DNA of 64,000 nt from Nymphaea colorata (Eukaryota > Streptophyta > Magnoliopsida > Nymphaeales > Nymphaeaceae), in assembly GCF_008831285.2 (NCBI RefSeq), contig NC_045140.1:25748131-25812130 (forward strand), in the 5' to 3' direction. Under the pieces are notes generated by a model. The model did no database searches, was not told the DNA's origin, and saw nothing but the letters and a program-made list of their open reading frames with translations. Positions 1-12,238 of this stretch are shown here, piece after piece. The stretch's first letter is position 1. Each line of letters begins with the position of its first letter. A program made the translations under genes and the position numbers.

Positions 1-3000
1 AATGAGCGGAGATTGAATTGGCTAGTCTCAAAATGGGAATCTTATTTTTTAATATATGATCTTCTTTCCCTCCTGAAGACCAAGAGTCAAATTCGGTTAC
101 AACCTGAAGCATGACTCCATGGAAGAACGAACATTGAGATTCGATGGTTTGGTACATGAGCTTCTTCATAATCTCATCTTGGAATTAGGCTTCAAGTTGC
201 CCTGAATAACCTAGTAAGCAACACGAATCGAGTTGCAGCCGGATTAGCCACAACTTGGGAGCCAAACACCTTAACTAAAGCGATCAAACATTTGTTATTT
301 TTTCAGCAAATTCGACAAGCTGATTCCAATTGTCTAAATGCATGTTTCACTTTCAGTTTGTTGAATGGACTAAACAGGGCACACCTGATCATGGATATAA
401 TCATCTCATCTCGTTATCTGCCCTCATCTTAGAAAAAGTTGTAACAAAGAAGCGTAGAATCAGAAAGCGTGGTGACTGTGAGCCAGATGCTTGGCCCTCT
501 TATCACACGAATTGTTTGAGTTATCGGACCCCCTTAGCCAATGGCATGATAAACGACAGCCCTTTCCGTCATTGTTAGCTTCAACCAACTTCGAAAAGTT
601 TTTCCCATCTATTCTTGTCTAGCATCCCAAGCAGGTGATTTTAGCTCCATGGTGGACTTTAGGAGGCCGATCTGGCAGAGACACTTAACTGGGCTTCAAA
701 CCCTGCTTCACATATAAACTGAGATTAGAATGGAAGCGGAAACTGTGTTTATCCAGGCTTGAGCGACGGAATGGTGGTCAGTAACAGATAAGTTCAAATA
801 CAATTACAAGCATAAAAAAAGAACAAAGGTAGTGAAAGAGAGTATGAACTCAACCTCAAGGGATATAGCTTAACTGGTCAAGTGATAGGTATCTAGTTTG
901 ATTCTCATAGACTCTATACCTCTATAAGTAATTGGTACTCAAGTTAAAGGGTGCACTGTTGTTGACACTAATACCGATACAGCCCAGCATCCCAGAATCA
1001 TGGAGAATGAGAGGGTCGCATCATTTCTGGGCAATAGGTTATTACTCGTATGCACTCCAGGAAATAGAGTACAAAGCGGCTAAAAGTAACCTGTAGAAGG
1101 ATCTGATCCGAAGTAGACAAGCATATTGAAGGATAGGTCAGAATTGTACTGTCAAATGACAAAACCTTCATACCAGCTCCGACCTATTCACGATCCTAGT
1201 TGACGCTCTTCGCATTTAAATATGTATCTTCTATGTTCGTGTCCATAACTGAGGTTGGGCATTTGCTCGTCCTGGGTAGATGTGGTTCGAGTCGTTTGGC
1301 CACTTCCCAAAGGATTCTTTCCCCATGGAATAACATTTAAAGCAAGAGGCGAATGGGGACAATGCGGGTTACTGCACGCGTAATATGAGCTCGATTATTT
1401 ACATGGGTAAACAAGTCAAAAGGACATGATTTTGAAGCTTTCTTTAATCAATAAAAACCAACTTGAATATTTCATGTGAGACACACTCTATTAGCAACAA
1501 TAACAGTATTTAAGCTTATTAAAGTATTTCAGACATTATAAGTCACAGGTAGTAAAGTACCTGGATTACTGTACCACCACAGGTGGTGGGCAGGTGCGTG
1601 ACGTGAGGGCCAGAATGTGAAGGGTGCCAACTTGAGAAATTCTATTCTGCTGATTGAGCTTTGCCTTGGTGTGGTCGATCTTTGTGCTTGCATGTGCTAT
1701 CATAGAGATGATGGTCCTCCCCATGTCATATATATCTACTAGTAGCTCCACAATTTTGCACCGATTAAAGATTCATTCCAGATGTTGTTGTTTCCTCTCG
1801 ATGCCCACTTGAGGAAGAAGAGAATCCAAATCGTGCCTAGAACAAAGTCCCAGTAAATTATGTTAAAGAAATTCAGCCGAATCAAACTTCAATCTCTTTC
1901 CAACTTGAAGGCTTTAAGACCCTAATTGGAGTTCCTGCAACATTCTTTTTCTCCTTCTGCTCTTTTAACTATCGCTGTTCAGTTTCACATACAACCAACT
2001 TGTTATGACGCCAGTTTCTCTATGTGGATAAAGCTGGGTATCATCATCTATTCCTATCCCAAGCACATGGGTTGGGCTTCACGCTTGCCAACTCCTCTGC
2101 AAGGTAAAATATCAAAAGCAGAGAACAGTGGTCCATGGCCATCACAACCTGGCGTGAACTGGCGCCTTTTTCCTATTATTATTCAGAAAGGGGAAAAGGA
2201 TAATGGGAAAAAGGAAGATAAAGGAAACAAAGGTCGCTGGTCCTTGCAGCTGCTTATGATTTCTATACTTATGGGACCAAATTTCACTGAACCAATAATA
2301 GCCTGGTTTCGTGTTTGGTAGACCAACTTGTTGAAGTTAGCTTAAGCATTGGCCACATAAGAATAAGATTATACTCTATATGTTCTTTCGTGTTATTTTT
2401 TCTGAGAACGGACAACTGCTCTCCGGCCAGAGACCTGGCTGCATTAGTTTAACCTGATGCAGTTGCAATTGTTACCTACAATTGTTTCCCTGATTCTTCA
2501 TGTTTGTGACATTTGATCTACTATTATACAGTTGAGTGATACCGCTCAATTGGAGATCTAAAGCCTCACCATTCCCTCCATTCTTCTAATGTACCATCCT
2601 GCTTTCAGTGCTTCAGATTGATGTCCCTGCTATGCTTCAACTTACTTATCCGCGTCTCCCTTTCGCAGCATATAAATCTGAGAGTTTGAAATAGAGACTG
2701 AACACCTATCAACCCTACCCTGACTATTACACCAACCCCCTCAGGAATAACTACCATTATACAGTTGGTACACCAATGTGCACTAGGTGTGTGCAACACC
2801 GAGGCCTTATGAACGAGAACTCCAAGAATTCATAAAGAGCATAAGGTCCATTGGCATCTTAAAGGGGATATGGAGAAAAAGCACTTTCCCTTGCATGTTA
2901 TCCAATAAAAGAAGCAAGAGAGAGGACCTTCACTTTCTTCTTTACTTTTTGGTCCTCTACATTTATCTAAGGTGGAAATCCCTTTTGAGAGGATTCCAAT

Positions 3001-4348
3001 CCATCTGTTTTCACAATAACGATTTTGCTTTGACCATGCTTCAGCTATCGATGCAATGTGGATACGGCCCTGATTAGTTCAAAAAGTGTATTGTTTTTGT
3101 CTTAACGTTGTTTCAAATGCGAAGTCTATTGGGTACTCTCTTTCTCTATCTCTCTCTGATCTCCCCTCTCTCATGTTGATGCCTTTTGGTGACCCACTGC
3201 TCAATTGACAATTTGACAGATAGATTTGCCTCACAAGTTCATTTAGGTGCTTTTCCTATTTCAAGTAGCTATTCTGATGATTTGATGAAAGTAAAGGACC
3301 ACCATCGCCTAACTGTGGAACTCCTAAATTGTGAGCGTGATCATGGCATCTATCTCCTCTGAGTCTTGAGCTGGCTCCCCACCTTGCTCAACCAGTAAAG
3401 TTTCCTACTTTCCTTTACTGCTTTGGCCTTGAAACCAAGCTGCTTGCTTCAAGTATCAAACTCTAAACCTCCTTCAACCTAGGGACAATAAGGCAGCCCA
3501 CATAGCTAAGTCTCGAGAACCCTTTGAAGCTATTTGGCATTAGGAACAGTGTGTTACTATTTCATAAGTGTCTCAAAATTATGGTAGATTCATTTGACAC
3601 TTGTTCACATGTTGCATGTATCTACTCTAATTTTGGGTAGATTTATGGAACACTCACACAGTGTTCTTAATAACAGATAGGCCCTGTAGGTTTTTTACTG
3701 GACATCTTGAAGGTATGAAACCGACCAAGTAGATGTATTGGTTGGCACTGCATGGTACAGCCTTTACTATCTGTTATTGTCAGTAATTTCTACATTGGTT
3801 CCTCTTTGAAAACCTGCATGTGACCTACAAAAACGCATGAGATATTAGTTGTAAGGTGGATAGGGCTTTGCCTTATTAAAATGTAGCTTGTTTCGTACCT
3901 GGTGAGCTCCTGGCTCGGTCCTATATCCGGACGAGCTAGGTCACAGCATGTTAAATTTAACTGGACTTTGTTGCAGGTGCCTTGAATTCGGTTGTACTAT
4001 CGGAAACATCTCTGTAACTTAGGTTAAATTACTTTAGCAAGTTCAGCTGCCTAAATTTTAATGCATTTATCTGAGCATGAGTCTGGATGCCAGTAAATCT
4101 GTCAATTGATGTAAGATATGGTACCAAGCCCACACAAATTTACCTCGCAACCCTGGACAACTACGTTACCTTGAGAGTGCATTTGACAAGAAGAATATTG
4201 TATTCTTGGAACACATGCTCAAGGGTATTATGTTCTGTTCCAGAAACTATAGTGTGATTATGTCAAGCATTTGATTGTTAGATATAACAGTATCGATAAT
4301 TACAAAATGTTTCCTGAAATAAGAACATGGTGTCATTAAAATATGTGT
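1..4348. other. intergenic DNA, no supported gene
   Basis: I read this stretch on both strands and see only short ORFs (the longest 131 codons, at 1926-2321, plus strand) with no recognisable domain, no run of exons with matching splice phases and no tandem array. The text looks like decayed repeat or ancient intergenic sequence. A CT-rich patch lies near 3,140-3,180. Confidence 0.5.
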
Positions 4349-4374
4349 TATATATATATATATATATATATATA
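4349..4374. repeat. (TA)n microsatellite
   Basis: An uninterrupted TA run of 13 units is visible, followed a few bases later by a short T tract. Confidence 0.95.
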
Positions 4375-5554
4375 GTCACTACTTTTTTTTATCATATGCT
4401 TTTTCCACCATTGCACTAGCAAAACAGCCATGGCTAGCTCCCACAGAAACATTACATCAGAATGAAAAGAACGGGTAATTGTGCCTGAGCACATGTCTGC
4501 ATCACCCACCCTCCATGTGTTGTCTATGAGCTATTTATTTTTAGTGGCTTTATACGTAACGTACGGTCTACTGTACCATATTATCTAGTTAAAGATCATA
4601 TTGTAGCAACTTTATCTGGCTAATATGCCCCCTTAGATGTATCCATTATCATTCATTTTGTTCTTTTGTTCTTTTCTGGTCGAGGAGTGACCATGGGTAA
4701 AACCTCCTCTGTCTACCAAGAAGCAACAGTTCAGTTTTTTTTCTTAACCATGAGAAAGACGCTCAAATTTATGCTTTAGTTGCCTCTCATAAATCATATT
4801 CTCCTTTAGATGGAAAATTTCAGAGAGTGAAGGAGTCCTTTTCTGGAGTATCTCAGACAGCTTTCTGGCCGAAGAGGCACGTGCATCCTAATTATCTAGC
4901 ACTAGAAGTACTGCTTGAAGACAGCCAATTCACTTCTCCCCTAGCTAGGTCACTGTTGCTACTTGCTAGTGGCTGCACCTTATATTGCAGATTCCATGAA
5001 AAAGCAAGCTTTTTTCTTTATAATGACATGTAGTTGAATCGATCAATGGATTTACTTCAAAAAAAGTATTTAAGCGACCTAACTTATAACTCATGCCTGA
5101 CTTTTGAAGTTTTAAATGCATAAAAAAGAAATCAATTGGCAATCACACACTTCCTTTAACTGATATCAAGTTCCTGCATCTCATGAACTTTCCCCCCACT
5201 GGCCTGGCAGTGGCAGTGGTCGGCCCCATCTGAGCTAACTTCACAGGCAAAAACCATATGATGCTTTGACATTGATTCACAAGGGTAGGATACAAAAAGA
5301 AAACAGCCCGGATCTAACATCGATATAAAAATCAACAAGCAAAGAAGGTCGAGAAACAAAGAAGCAAGAACACAGAATTTTTCGTGGTTAAAACTTAAGA
5401 GAAATGCTTCTAATTAGGTTCGCGGATGCAGTAGATTTTAGTTTTCTGTTCATGAAACCAGATGCAGGAATACGGGCAGTTTTCTTTTTAAAATGGAAAA
5501 TTTCTAATGTAAATGACACAGGTGTTCTTTGAACATACAAAAAAGAATTAGGCT

Positions 5555-6440
5555 TCATGCTTCAACACCTCGGAAACTGAAGCAACGAGTAGTCAAGCCA
5601 CCAATTATGTGTTTCTCCATCTCCGCCATTGTCTTTACTCGAACTTTTCTAGAGGAAGTGAAGATTATTTGGGAATCCTGCTCAATCACATGAAGAACAG
5701 AAGCCCCTGTCTGCCATCCTTTTCCTTCAGAAAAACCTTGTTGCACCAAGCAACGAGCATACCATGTTGCGTCCTATTTTGAAACAATTAAACAACAATG
5801 TTCTTGGAACACATGCTCTCAGAATATGTAATTTGCAACACCATGTTTACAACATAATCACGTCGTCAGTGTTCTTCGAATGTTGAATATTTGTTTGTTC
5901 ATCGAACATTAAATATCTGTCCTAAAAATACAAAAAAAAAGGTAAGCAAATCCACCTACCCATCACTCGTTTAGATGCAAAGGATCAAATGGAGCAAGCC
6001 TCAAATGCTGTAAGCTACATAAAGTCGCTGAGTGCACATCAAAAGGTTGCCATAGGCTTTGGAATTGGATTCAATCCAGGCCCCCTTCATCATTCTTTCA
6101 CATGCAATATGCACGTCAAAATTGCTGCTCAGATTCAAGCGTTCTACATCGATGAAATTCGGATCCCCAACAAAGATCTGAGATTGCAGGAGCAATATTG
6201 TGATTGGGATCGGAATATACCTTGATGTGGACTGGGCCAAGTCCAAATTGTACACCCAATTAATGGATGTGGGTCGAGCACCACAAGTGTCCATCTCTTT
6301 TTGTCTGCAACACTAACATCACTTCCCCCAACTGTCTTATTTGGCAACCAAGCAATTGGAATGCTACCAATTTGCATCCATTCAGGGGAAAGAGACGTCT
6401 CTCTTTCCACAATAACTCTACGCTGGTACGTGAGGTGCAT
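5555..6440 (-). pseudogene. unassigned exon-like ORFs, possible gene relic
   Basis: Minus-strand ORFs at 6144-6440, 6001-6294 and 5555-5749 (extendable to about 5768) read like ordinary protein rather than low-complexity sequence, for example the peptides RRVIVERETSLSPEWMQIG and EMEKHIIGGLTTRCFS. The first two overlap in different frames. The only splice-like pair joining them would leave an intron of about 43 bases, too short for a plant intron, so a frameshift is more likely. I do not recognise the family. A decayed gene copy, a fragment of a transposon-encoded protein, or chance are all possible. Confidence 0.25.
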
Positions 6441-6508
6441 GTTTTCCTACCTTCAAATAAATTTGTGCCATGTTGGTTGTGCCTTCCGAGTCATTGCGCA
6501 GCTGCGCT

Positions 6509-9230
6509 TTTTTTTTTTTTTTTTTTTTGCCCTTTTTTGCTTCTTTATGTGGAAATCTGTTTCTTTTCCTAGGAATGAATTGGGTTTTGTTGAGCATTTT
6601 GAAATCCCTAAAAAAGGTTGGTGCCAATTCCAGATCTTGTTTGCCTCCCCCAAAAAGCGTCTAAGATCATGAATTTCTGACAATGTATTTATGAAACCAC
6701 AAAACTTCATAAATTGGTGCAGTAAAAAATCACGCTGATGGTTGGGGCTTGGGTGAACACCCAGAATCAAGTCCTCCTCGTTTTACCGTCACGATTGATA
6801 ATGAATAATTGGCAAGTGAAGCCGTAAGTGGAGCGTCAATTTGAAGTGCTTACGTAAAGTTCTCGTAAAAAACGCGTTAAAATGTCAAAATAAGTTACTT
6901 GAAATTTTTTTTTTTTTGGCAATGCCAACACAAAAAAAAATGTTGCATTTTTTTCTCATTTTCTTTTTTTATGAGTTTTTTTACGTTTTTTTAATGTCAA
7001 ACTGCTTGTTTCCGTTTTCTAATGTTTATTTCTTGTTTTTTTGGTATTGCCTTATTATTTTCTCTTTCATTTATTTTCTCTGCCTTTTAAGATTTTTTAT
7101 AAAATTTACAGTATTTTCCCCATGTTTCTTCTTTTTTTTTAAAAGCTCATTGTATTATACAAGAGAAAAGGTCTTGCTGTTTAAAAGGTGAAAACCATAC
7201 TCTAGCCCTGTCATTTTCATGGTCCTGACCCTTATCATCTTCAAACAATGCTTGATAGTTGGAGATCAGTTCAAGCTTTTTTTTTTTTTCTTTTTTCAAA
7301 ATGGTGTTTAATAGGAGCTATATTGTGTTTTTGCAATATATGTTTTTAAAAATATGATTCAGAAACACCATCTTTCTGTTTCCAGTGTAGTTATAGATGT
7401 TGTTCTTGGATCCAACGATTAAACTCTTGGCATAATTAAATCATGTTTCTTGAAACAAAAAAAATGGTATTCTTTAAGATAAGAATATATTTATTTTAAG
7501 ATACTTATTTTCTCCAATGCCCTCGAAGGACTTCTTGCTATCTAAATTTTATTAGTTTGCGTCTTATCGTTATCTTTATAACGGCATAGTTCTACTACCG
7601 AATGTTCTTCAAAATCAGCTTGTCTTGGCGAACTCAAATAATCAAAACCGTCGCAAATTGATTTGATTTAACCAATATATAATTATGTTGGTTTCTTTCT
7701 CGATATTTGTTCGGCTGAACATGTCGACAATATCTGCACAAATCTTATCAACTCAGTCCAATCGTTTGCTTCTCTGCAAGATAAATCAAAGAATTTTTCT
7801 GAACGAATTCTTTGAGTGGTAAGTGTCACTGCATGTTCCGTTGTTGTCACGGTTTTTACCCGATACAAGAGGCCACTCACCAACTTGAGCACTTGAGGAT
7901 GTATATGAATAAATAAAAAAATAAATAAATAAATTTTGAAATTTTAGGCTGAAAGCTGAGAATTTAGAATTTCCTGCACGGGTTGGCCCGACACACGAAA
8001 CCGAAGCCCAATGCCTGAAACCCGAGCTCCTACGTAACTTGGTTAAAACAAAAAAATATTTGTTAAATATTAAAAAAATAATAAAATATATGTTATTATT
8101 TAATAAAAATAATATTAAAAAATAAATCAAGCCAAATTAGGCCCATCGAGCAGGCCGGGCATACATTATCTGGCTGGCCCGAATCAGTTTTTTTTGGGTC
8201 GGGTCTGATACTGGGTGCCCCTTGGGTACTGGGGTTGGCTTAGACAGGATTGCCTCTACTTTTTCCTAAGTACTGGAGATACGCTAATGGATCGAGCAGG
8301 TTGGATCTCTAATTCAAATCCGGTAAATTATTCTACGCGTTCAATTTAGAATGAGATTCAGATGTAAATTCATGACATCCGGATGGAGCTCTTGGTGACC
8401 AAACAATTAAAATTCAAAAAGCAGATTCAGATCAGCTTTTTTCTAATTGTTCTCTCCAAATATAAGATGTTGTCCACCGGTTTGAACCTTTCTTTGGGTA
8501 TTTTTTTTTATGTTGTTCACACTATGATCATATCGAGTTCACACACATACCAAAATCCACTATTCAAGTGAAAAAAGATGCACTTCAATCCTTCAATCTT
8601 GTTTCTACTGCATAGCATAGCTGGCTGGTGAAAGCTTGGTCATCAGTTCGATTTATATAAACAGCATTCATCTGAATTACAAATGGTTGCAGACGCTACT
8701 CAGAAGTAACTGTGATTTCATCTAGGTTGCGAATCAACCTTAAACCCTGAGAATAAAGGAAAAAAATAAAGGAAGGAGAGAGGCTTTAAACCTTTTAAGG
8801 CATCTCAAATCGTAACCCCTAAACCCTTGATTTAAATACTACGGAAACTCAAATGACGTTTAATCCCCTCATCAAAATTAGAGTCCAAACCAGGCGTGGA
8901 TCTTGAGCTACGTCCAAAGAAGGCAGAATCTACTGAGTTCATTGGTTAGGCAGATCATGTTTTGGCCTTACGTACCAATAAGTAGTAGTTGTCGTCAACG
9001 CCGACGAAGACGAGATGTGACAAATTGTCGATCCACTTACGACGCGGACAAACATGGGTTTTAATTTTTTATTGTGATTTGGCATCGTCCATCACATGAC
9101 TCTTTTTTTTTTTTTTCTTTTCTTTTATCGCATTGATGATATTGGGCGTGGTCCAAATCTTTGTCAGTCGTATGATGAGGAATGCTTCTTCCCTTCTACC
9201 ATTTTGTCTTTTCACTTTCTTCCTTTGCCG
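6509..9230. other. AT-rich intergenic DNA with poly-T/poly-A tracts
   Basis: The stretch opens with about 20 consecutive T near 6,509 and has further T or A tracts near 6,907, 7,278, 7,915-7,935 and 9,101. A GC-richer patch at about 7,970-8,230 is rich in GGCCCG/CGGGCC-type words, as in diverged LTR or satellite remnants, but no repeat ends can be defined. No coding exon is supported. Confidence 0.45.
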
Positions 9231-9238
9231 AAATAAGG

Positions 9239-9246
9239 TATAAAAA
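9239..9246 (+). promoter_or_regulatory. candidate TATA box
   Basis: TATAAAAA lies in a CT-rich to A-rich transition typical of plant core promoters, 77 bases ahead of the ATG of a small GC-rich ORF. No transcript evidence is available, so this is only a sequence match. Confidence 0.3.
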
Positions 9247-9322
9247 CAACGAGATTCTGTTTCCTAGCTCATTTGGTTCGTAATTTTCCTGTGATTCCGT
9301 GTCTGTGTTTGCAATTCAGAGG

Positions 9323-9475
9323 ATGGGTGAAGCACGAAGCATCTTCTTCCAAACCGTCCCCGGGTCCAGTTTTCCGGGGAAAATTTCTGTCCACCGGTGG
9401 AAAACCGGCTCTGCTGCAGCCACGTTTCACAGGGAAAATGTGATGTCCCCTGCGAGGTCCCACCGGAGCCAGTGA
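9323..9475 (+). CDS. candidate 50-residue small ORF downstream of a TATA box
   Basis: The ORF starts MGEARSIFFQTVPGSS and ends ARSHRSQ followed by TGA: 50 residues, basic and Ser-rich, without a clear signal peptide or membrane segment. Its local base composition (GC-rich, with CCGGGG and CACCGG words) stands out from the AT-rich flanks, and a TATA-like box lies 77 bases upstream. I do not recognise the peptide. It could be a real small protein gene, the first exon of a decayed gene, or a promoter plus 5' end carried by a transposon. Confidence 0.22.
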   Translation: MGEARSIFFQTVPGSSFPGKISVHRWKTGSAAATFHRENVMSPARSHRSQ

Positions 9476-10521
9476 AAACCCAAGTTAAAAATGGCGTGAC
9501 CCACGGATTCTGTCAAACACGCTTTCTGCAGTCATGTGGGACCGAACATCAAATTTCTTCTTAAATGCGATAGCACATGAGCATTCTCTCTCTTTAGTTT
9601 TTTTTTTTTAATATTTTCTTATGGTTCGGACAAGGCTGGTTTGAGCACAATATTGAGATGGATGGTAAGAAATGTTTCCGTCTTAGATAACTGCTGCAAT
9701 CTCCTAGTCTTTAATTTGTCGGTACAGCACGATTGGGTGGACGGAATGTCTCACAACGCATTCTGTTTTGTGGATAGTTTATCTCATGAATCAGAAACAA
9801 GGGTGAAACTTTCCCCTTAAGAACCTGTATGTTCTTTCCCACAAACATGCTCTAGGTCTTCATGAGACTAACTTACTGAGATAAATTTCACTTGCATGCA
9901 TGTACTGTCCTAGAATATAATAATACCCTTTTCTGTAAGCTTCAATTAAAGGCACTCTTTCATGGATAAATAAGTATTTGCAAGTTTTACTCCAAGAGAC
10001 AACCTTACCAGAAGATGGTACATCATTGAATCTAAAAACATCAAAACATGGATGGTTTCACTTATCATAACAAAAACAGATCTAACATCTCTCTCTCTCT
10101 CTCTCTTGGCTCTGAAAGTACTAAAGAAGGCCAATAATTTGGTTCTATGGGCCTTCGGCTTTTGCTCAGTTTGTGTCTGCTGAAAAGAAGGAAAAGAAAA
10201 AGAAGAAAGAAAGTGAGGCCCTTTCATAATGCATGCAGCATAAAGAGAAGACGAAGGGCTTCAGGTCACTTTCTAAAGGATCTTTGTGGTTTTCAATCAC
10301 AACCACGGTGGGCAGTCGGACCACTTGCATGTTTTGTTATAATACGGCTTCTAAGAAAGGTCCCTCCTCCATTGACATGCTTACTATGACTACTGTTGAC
10401 TGAGTGTGCCTCATGTGCCATGCACAGAAGGTCCCACATGTCTTGTACTAACAGAGTTCTGGATCTAGGGTTAGGGGAATTCCTCCTTCTCTTTCTCTCC
10501 CTCTCACACACATCGAGAGCC

Positions 10522-11085
10522 AGGCTGAAGTTAGCCTGAGATTAATACAGAACAGGGTTTGGTACGTTTGAAACGGGTGTGCATTGGCTTATGGACAGGG
10601 GCAACCCGAACAGTACAACCTCTGGATCCAAGTGGGTCAAACTGAACCCAATCCATAATTTTTTTTTTTCAATTCGCTGGGTAGGGCCATGGCCCAAGCG
10701 GGCCCCTCTCCCTCCGCCTCTGGGTATGGATGCAGTTAGACTCAGTTCTAATATCGATTTGAATATGATTCTGCATAGTCTAGCTGGTCGGAATGCGGCA
10801 CACGATTCTCGTGGGTGTTATTCTATTGTCGGTCGGCATTGGAGGTTAAGGGCTGTGAGTGAAGTCTTAGGGGCTTTTAGGACAAGGGTTTTTGGTTGTG
10901 TCCCCATCTCCCCCTTCTCTCTCTCTCTCTCTCTCTTTCATGATATCTGGTGTTGTTGGTATTGAAGTTAGCCTGAATTTAATGCAGATCGGGGTTTGGT
11001 ACGTGAAAAACGGGTCTGCGTTGGCTCTCGGGTATGGATCAAGCCAGACCACTTCTAATAGCGATTTGGATCTGATTCTGCCCTG
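10522..11085 (+). repeat. diverged direct duplication, about 440 bp apart
   Basis: The words GAAGTTAGCCTGA, GGGTTTGGTACGT, AAACGGGT and CATTGGCT/CGTTGGCT occur in the same order at 10,528-10,590 and 10,963-11,025. A second matching block (GGGTATGGAT, then TTCTAATA.CGATTTG.AT, then TGATTCTGC) occurs at 10,724-10,775 and 11,030-11,080. Each copy follows a CT-rich tract. This looks like two decayed copies of one dispersed repeat. Confidence 0.6.
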
Positions 11086-11738
11086 AACATTGTGTGCTTG
11101 ATTTGGATCGGATTGGCAACTACTTTGGGGTCTAAAGAGGAAAAGAGACCGTCCTTTTTCGCTTGTAAATGGTGCGCATTTGGATCGGATCTTGTTCCAG
11201 ATCCGATTGGCGTCCATAAGGGTTTAACTTAAAATAGGGCAGCTGATGTGATGTGGTCACCGTCCAACGCATTTCCGGGTTGAATTTGAGACCCATACTG
11301 GTCTGATCTACCATTTAAAAGAGCATATGGGGGGCGACCATTCATCACTAAAAGGACGGTAGAGATATTAGATCATTTTAAGAATGTGATCGGTCGATCA
11401 CATTGTCGACCTATGACAGGGAATCTACTCTCCCTTTTTATTCAAACATGGTAAAAAAGTGTTTGGTTCATTTCAATCTCTTTCTTTGTTGGGGGGATGA
11501 GCTAGCAAGCCGCATTAAATCAGCCATAACTCTTCACCTCCTTCAACAGATAAGCCTTGAACCAACAATCAGTTATGTCGTTTGAGCTCTTAGGCGATGT
11601 ACAAACTTTGAATTGGATCAAACATCTGATAACAGATCAAACTCCACTCACCATGTGGTTTGGAGATGATGCTCAGGGTGGGTGGAGCAACTGGGATGAA
11701 GCTGGCTCTATGTTCGTCCCCAATGCATGCATCAGACT

Positions 11739-11788
11739 CGTGTTGTGTGTTTGGCATCAAACACGTGTTGTGCGTTTGACATCAAACA
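11739..11788 (+). repeat. 25-bp tandem pair
   Basis: Two adjacent 25-bp units beginning CGTGTTGTG and ending CATCAAACA differ at two positions. They lie in the non-coding 5' part of the window. Confidence 0.85.
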
Positions 11789-12207
11789 CGCGATCACGAC
11801 TATTGGAATCACTGTCACTAATATCACCATGATTCTGCATACTACGAGTTTAATGTTGTAGCAGTTCGGCTGCAAGATTCCAATCCACCCTCTAACAGCT
11901 TTAGTTTTAATATGAAAATTGTTAGGAATTGAAAGAACTAATCACTTTGCAACTTTCTTTTTAAGACTTCCAAAACTTTAAAACAATGTTAGATAGGAGA
12001 TTAAACTTTTGAGGTATTCGAAAAGTATAGATATTTAACAGACCTATCATCATTAGTTCTAATTCTATATGAACGATGAGAAGTTCAATAAAAGATCTTC
12101 AAGGGAACCCTGACCGGAACCCTGACCACAGGACAACACCACGAAAAAACTCTATCTTTCTACGTAATTGCACTGACATGATAAATTATGTTTTTTCATA
12201 TATACTC

Positions 12208-12208
<1 letters not shown>

Positions 12209-12234
<26 letters not shown>
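12209..12234. repeat. (AT)n microsatellite
   Basis: A simple AT run of about 13 units followed by a TTTA-rich stretch. Confidence 0.95.

Positions 12235-12238
<4 letters not shown>

Noticed and set aside
1926-2321. 131-codon plus-strand ORF
   Set aside because: No domain, no neighbouring exons, composition like its surroundings.
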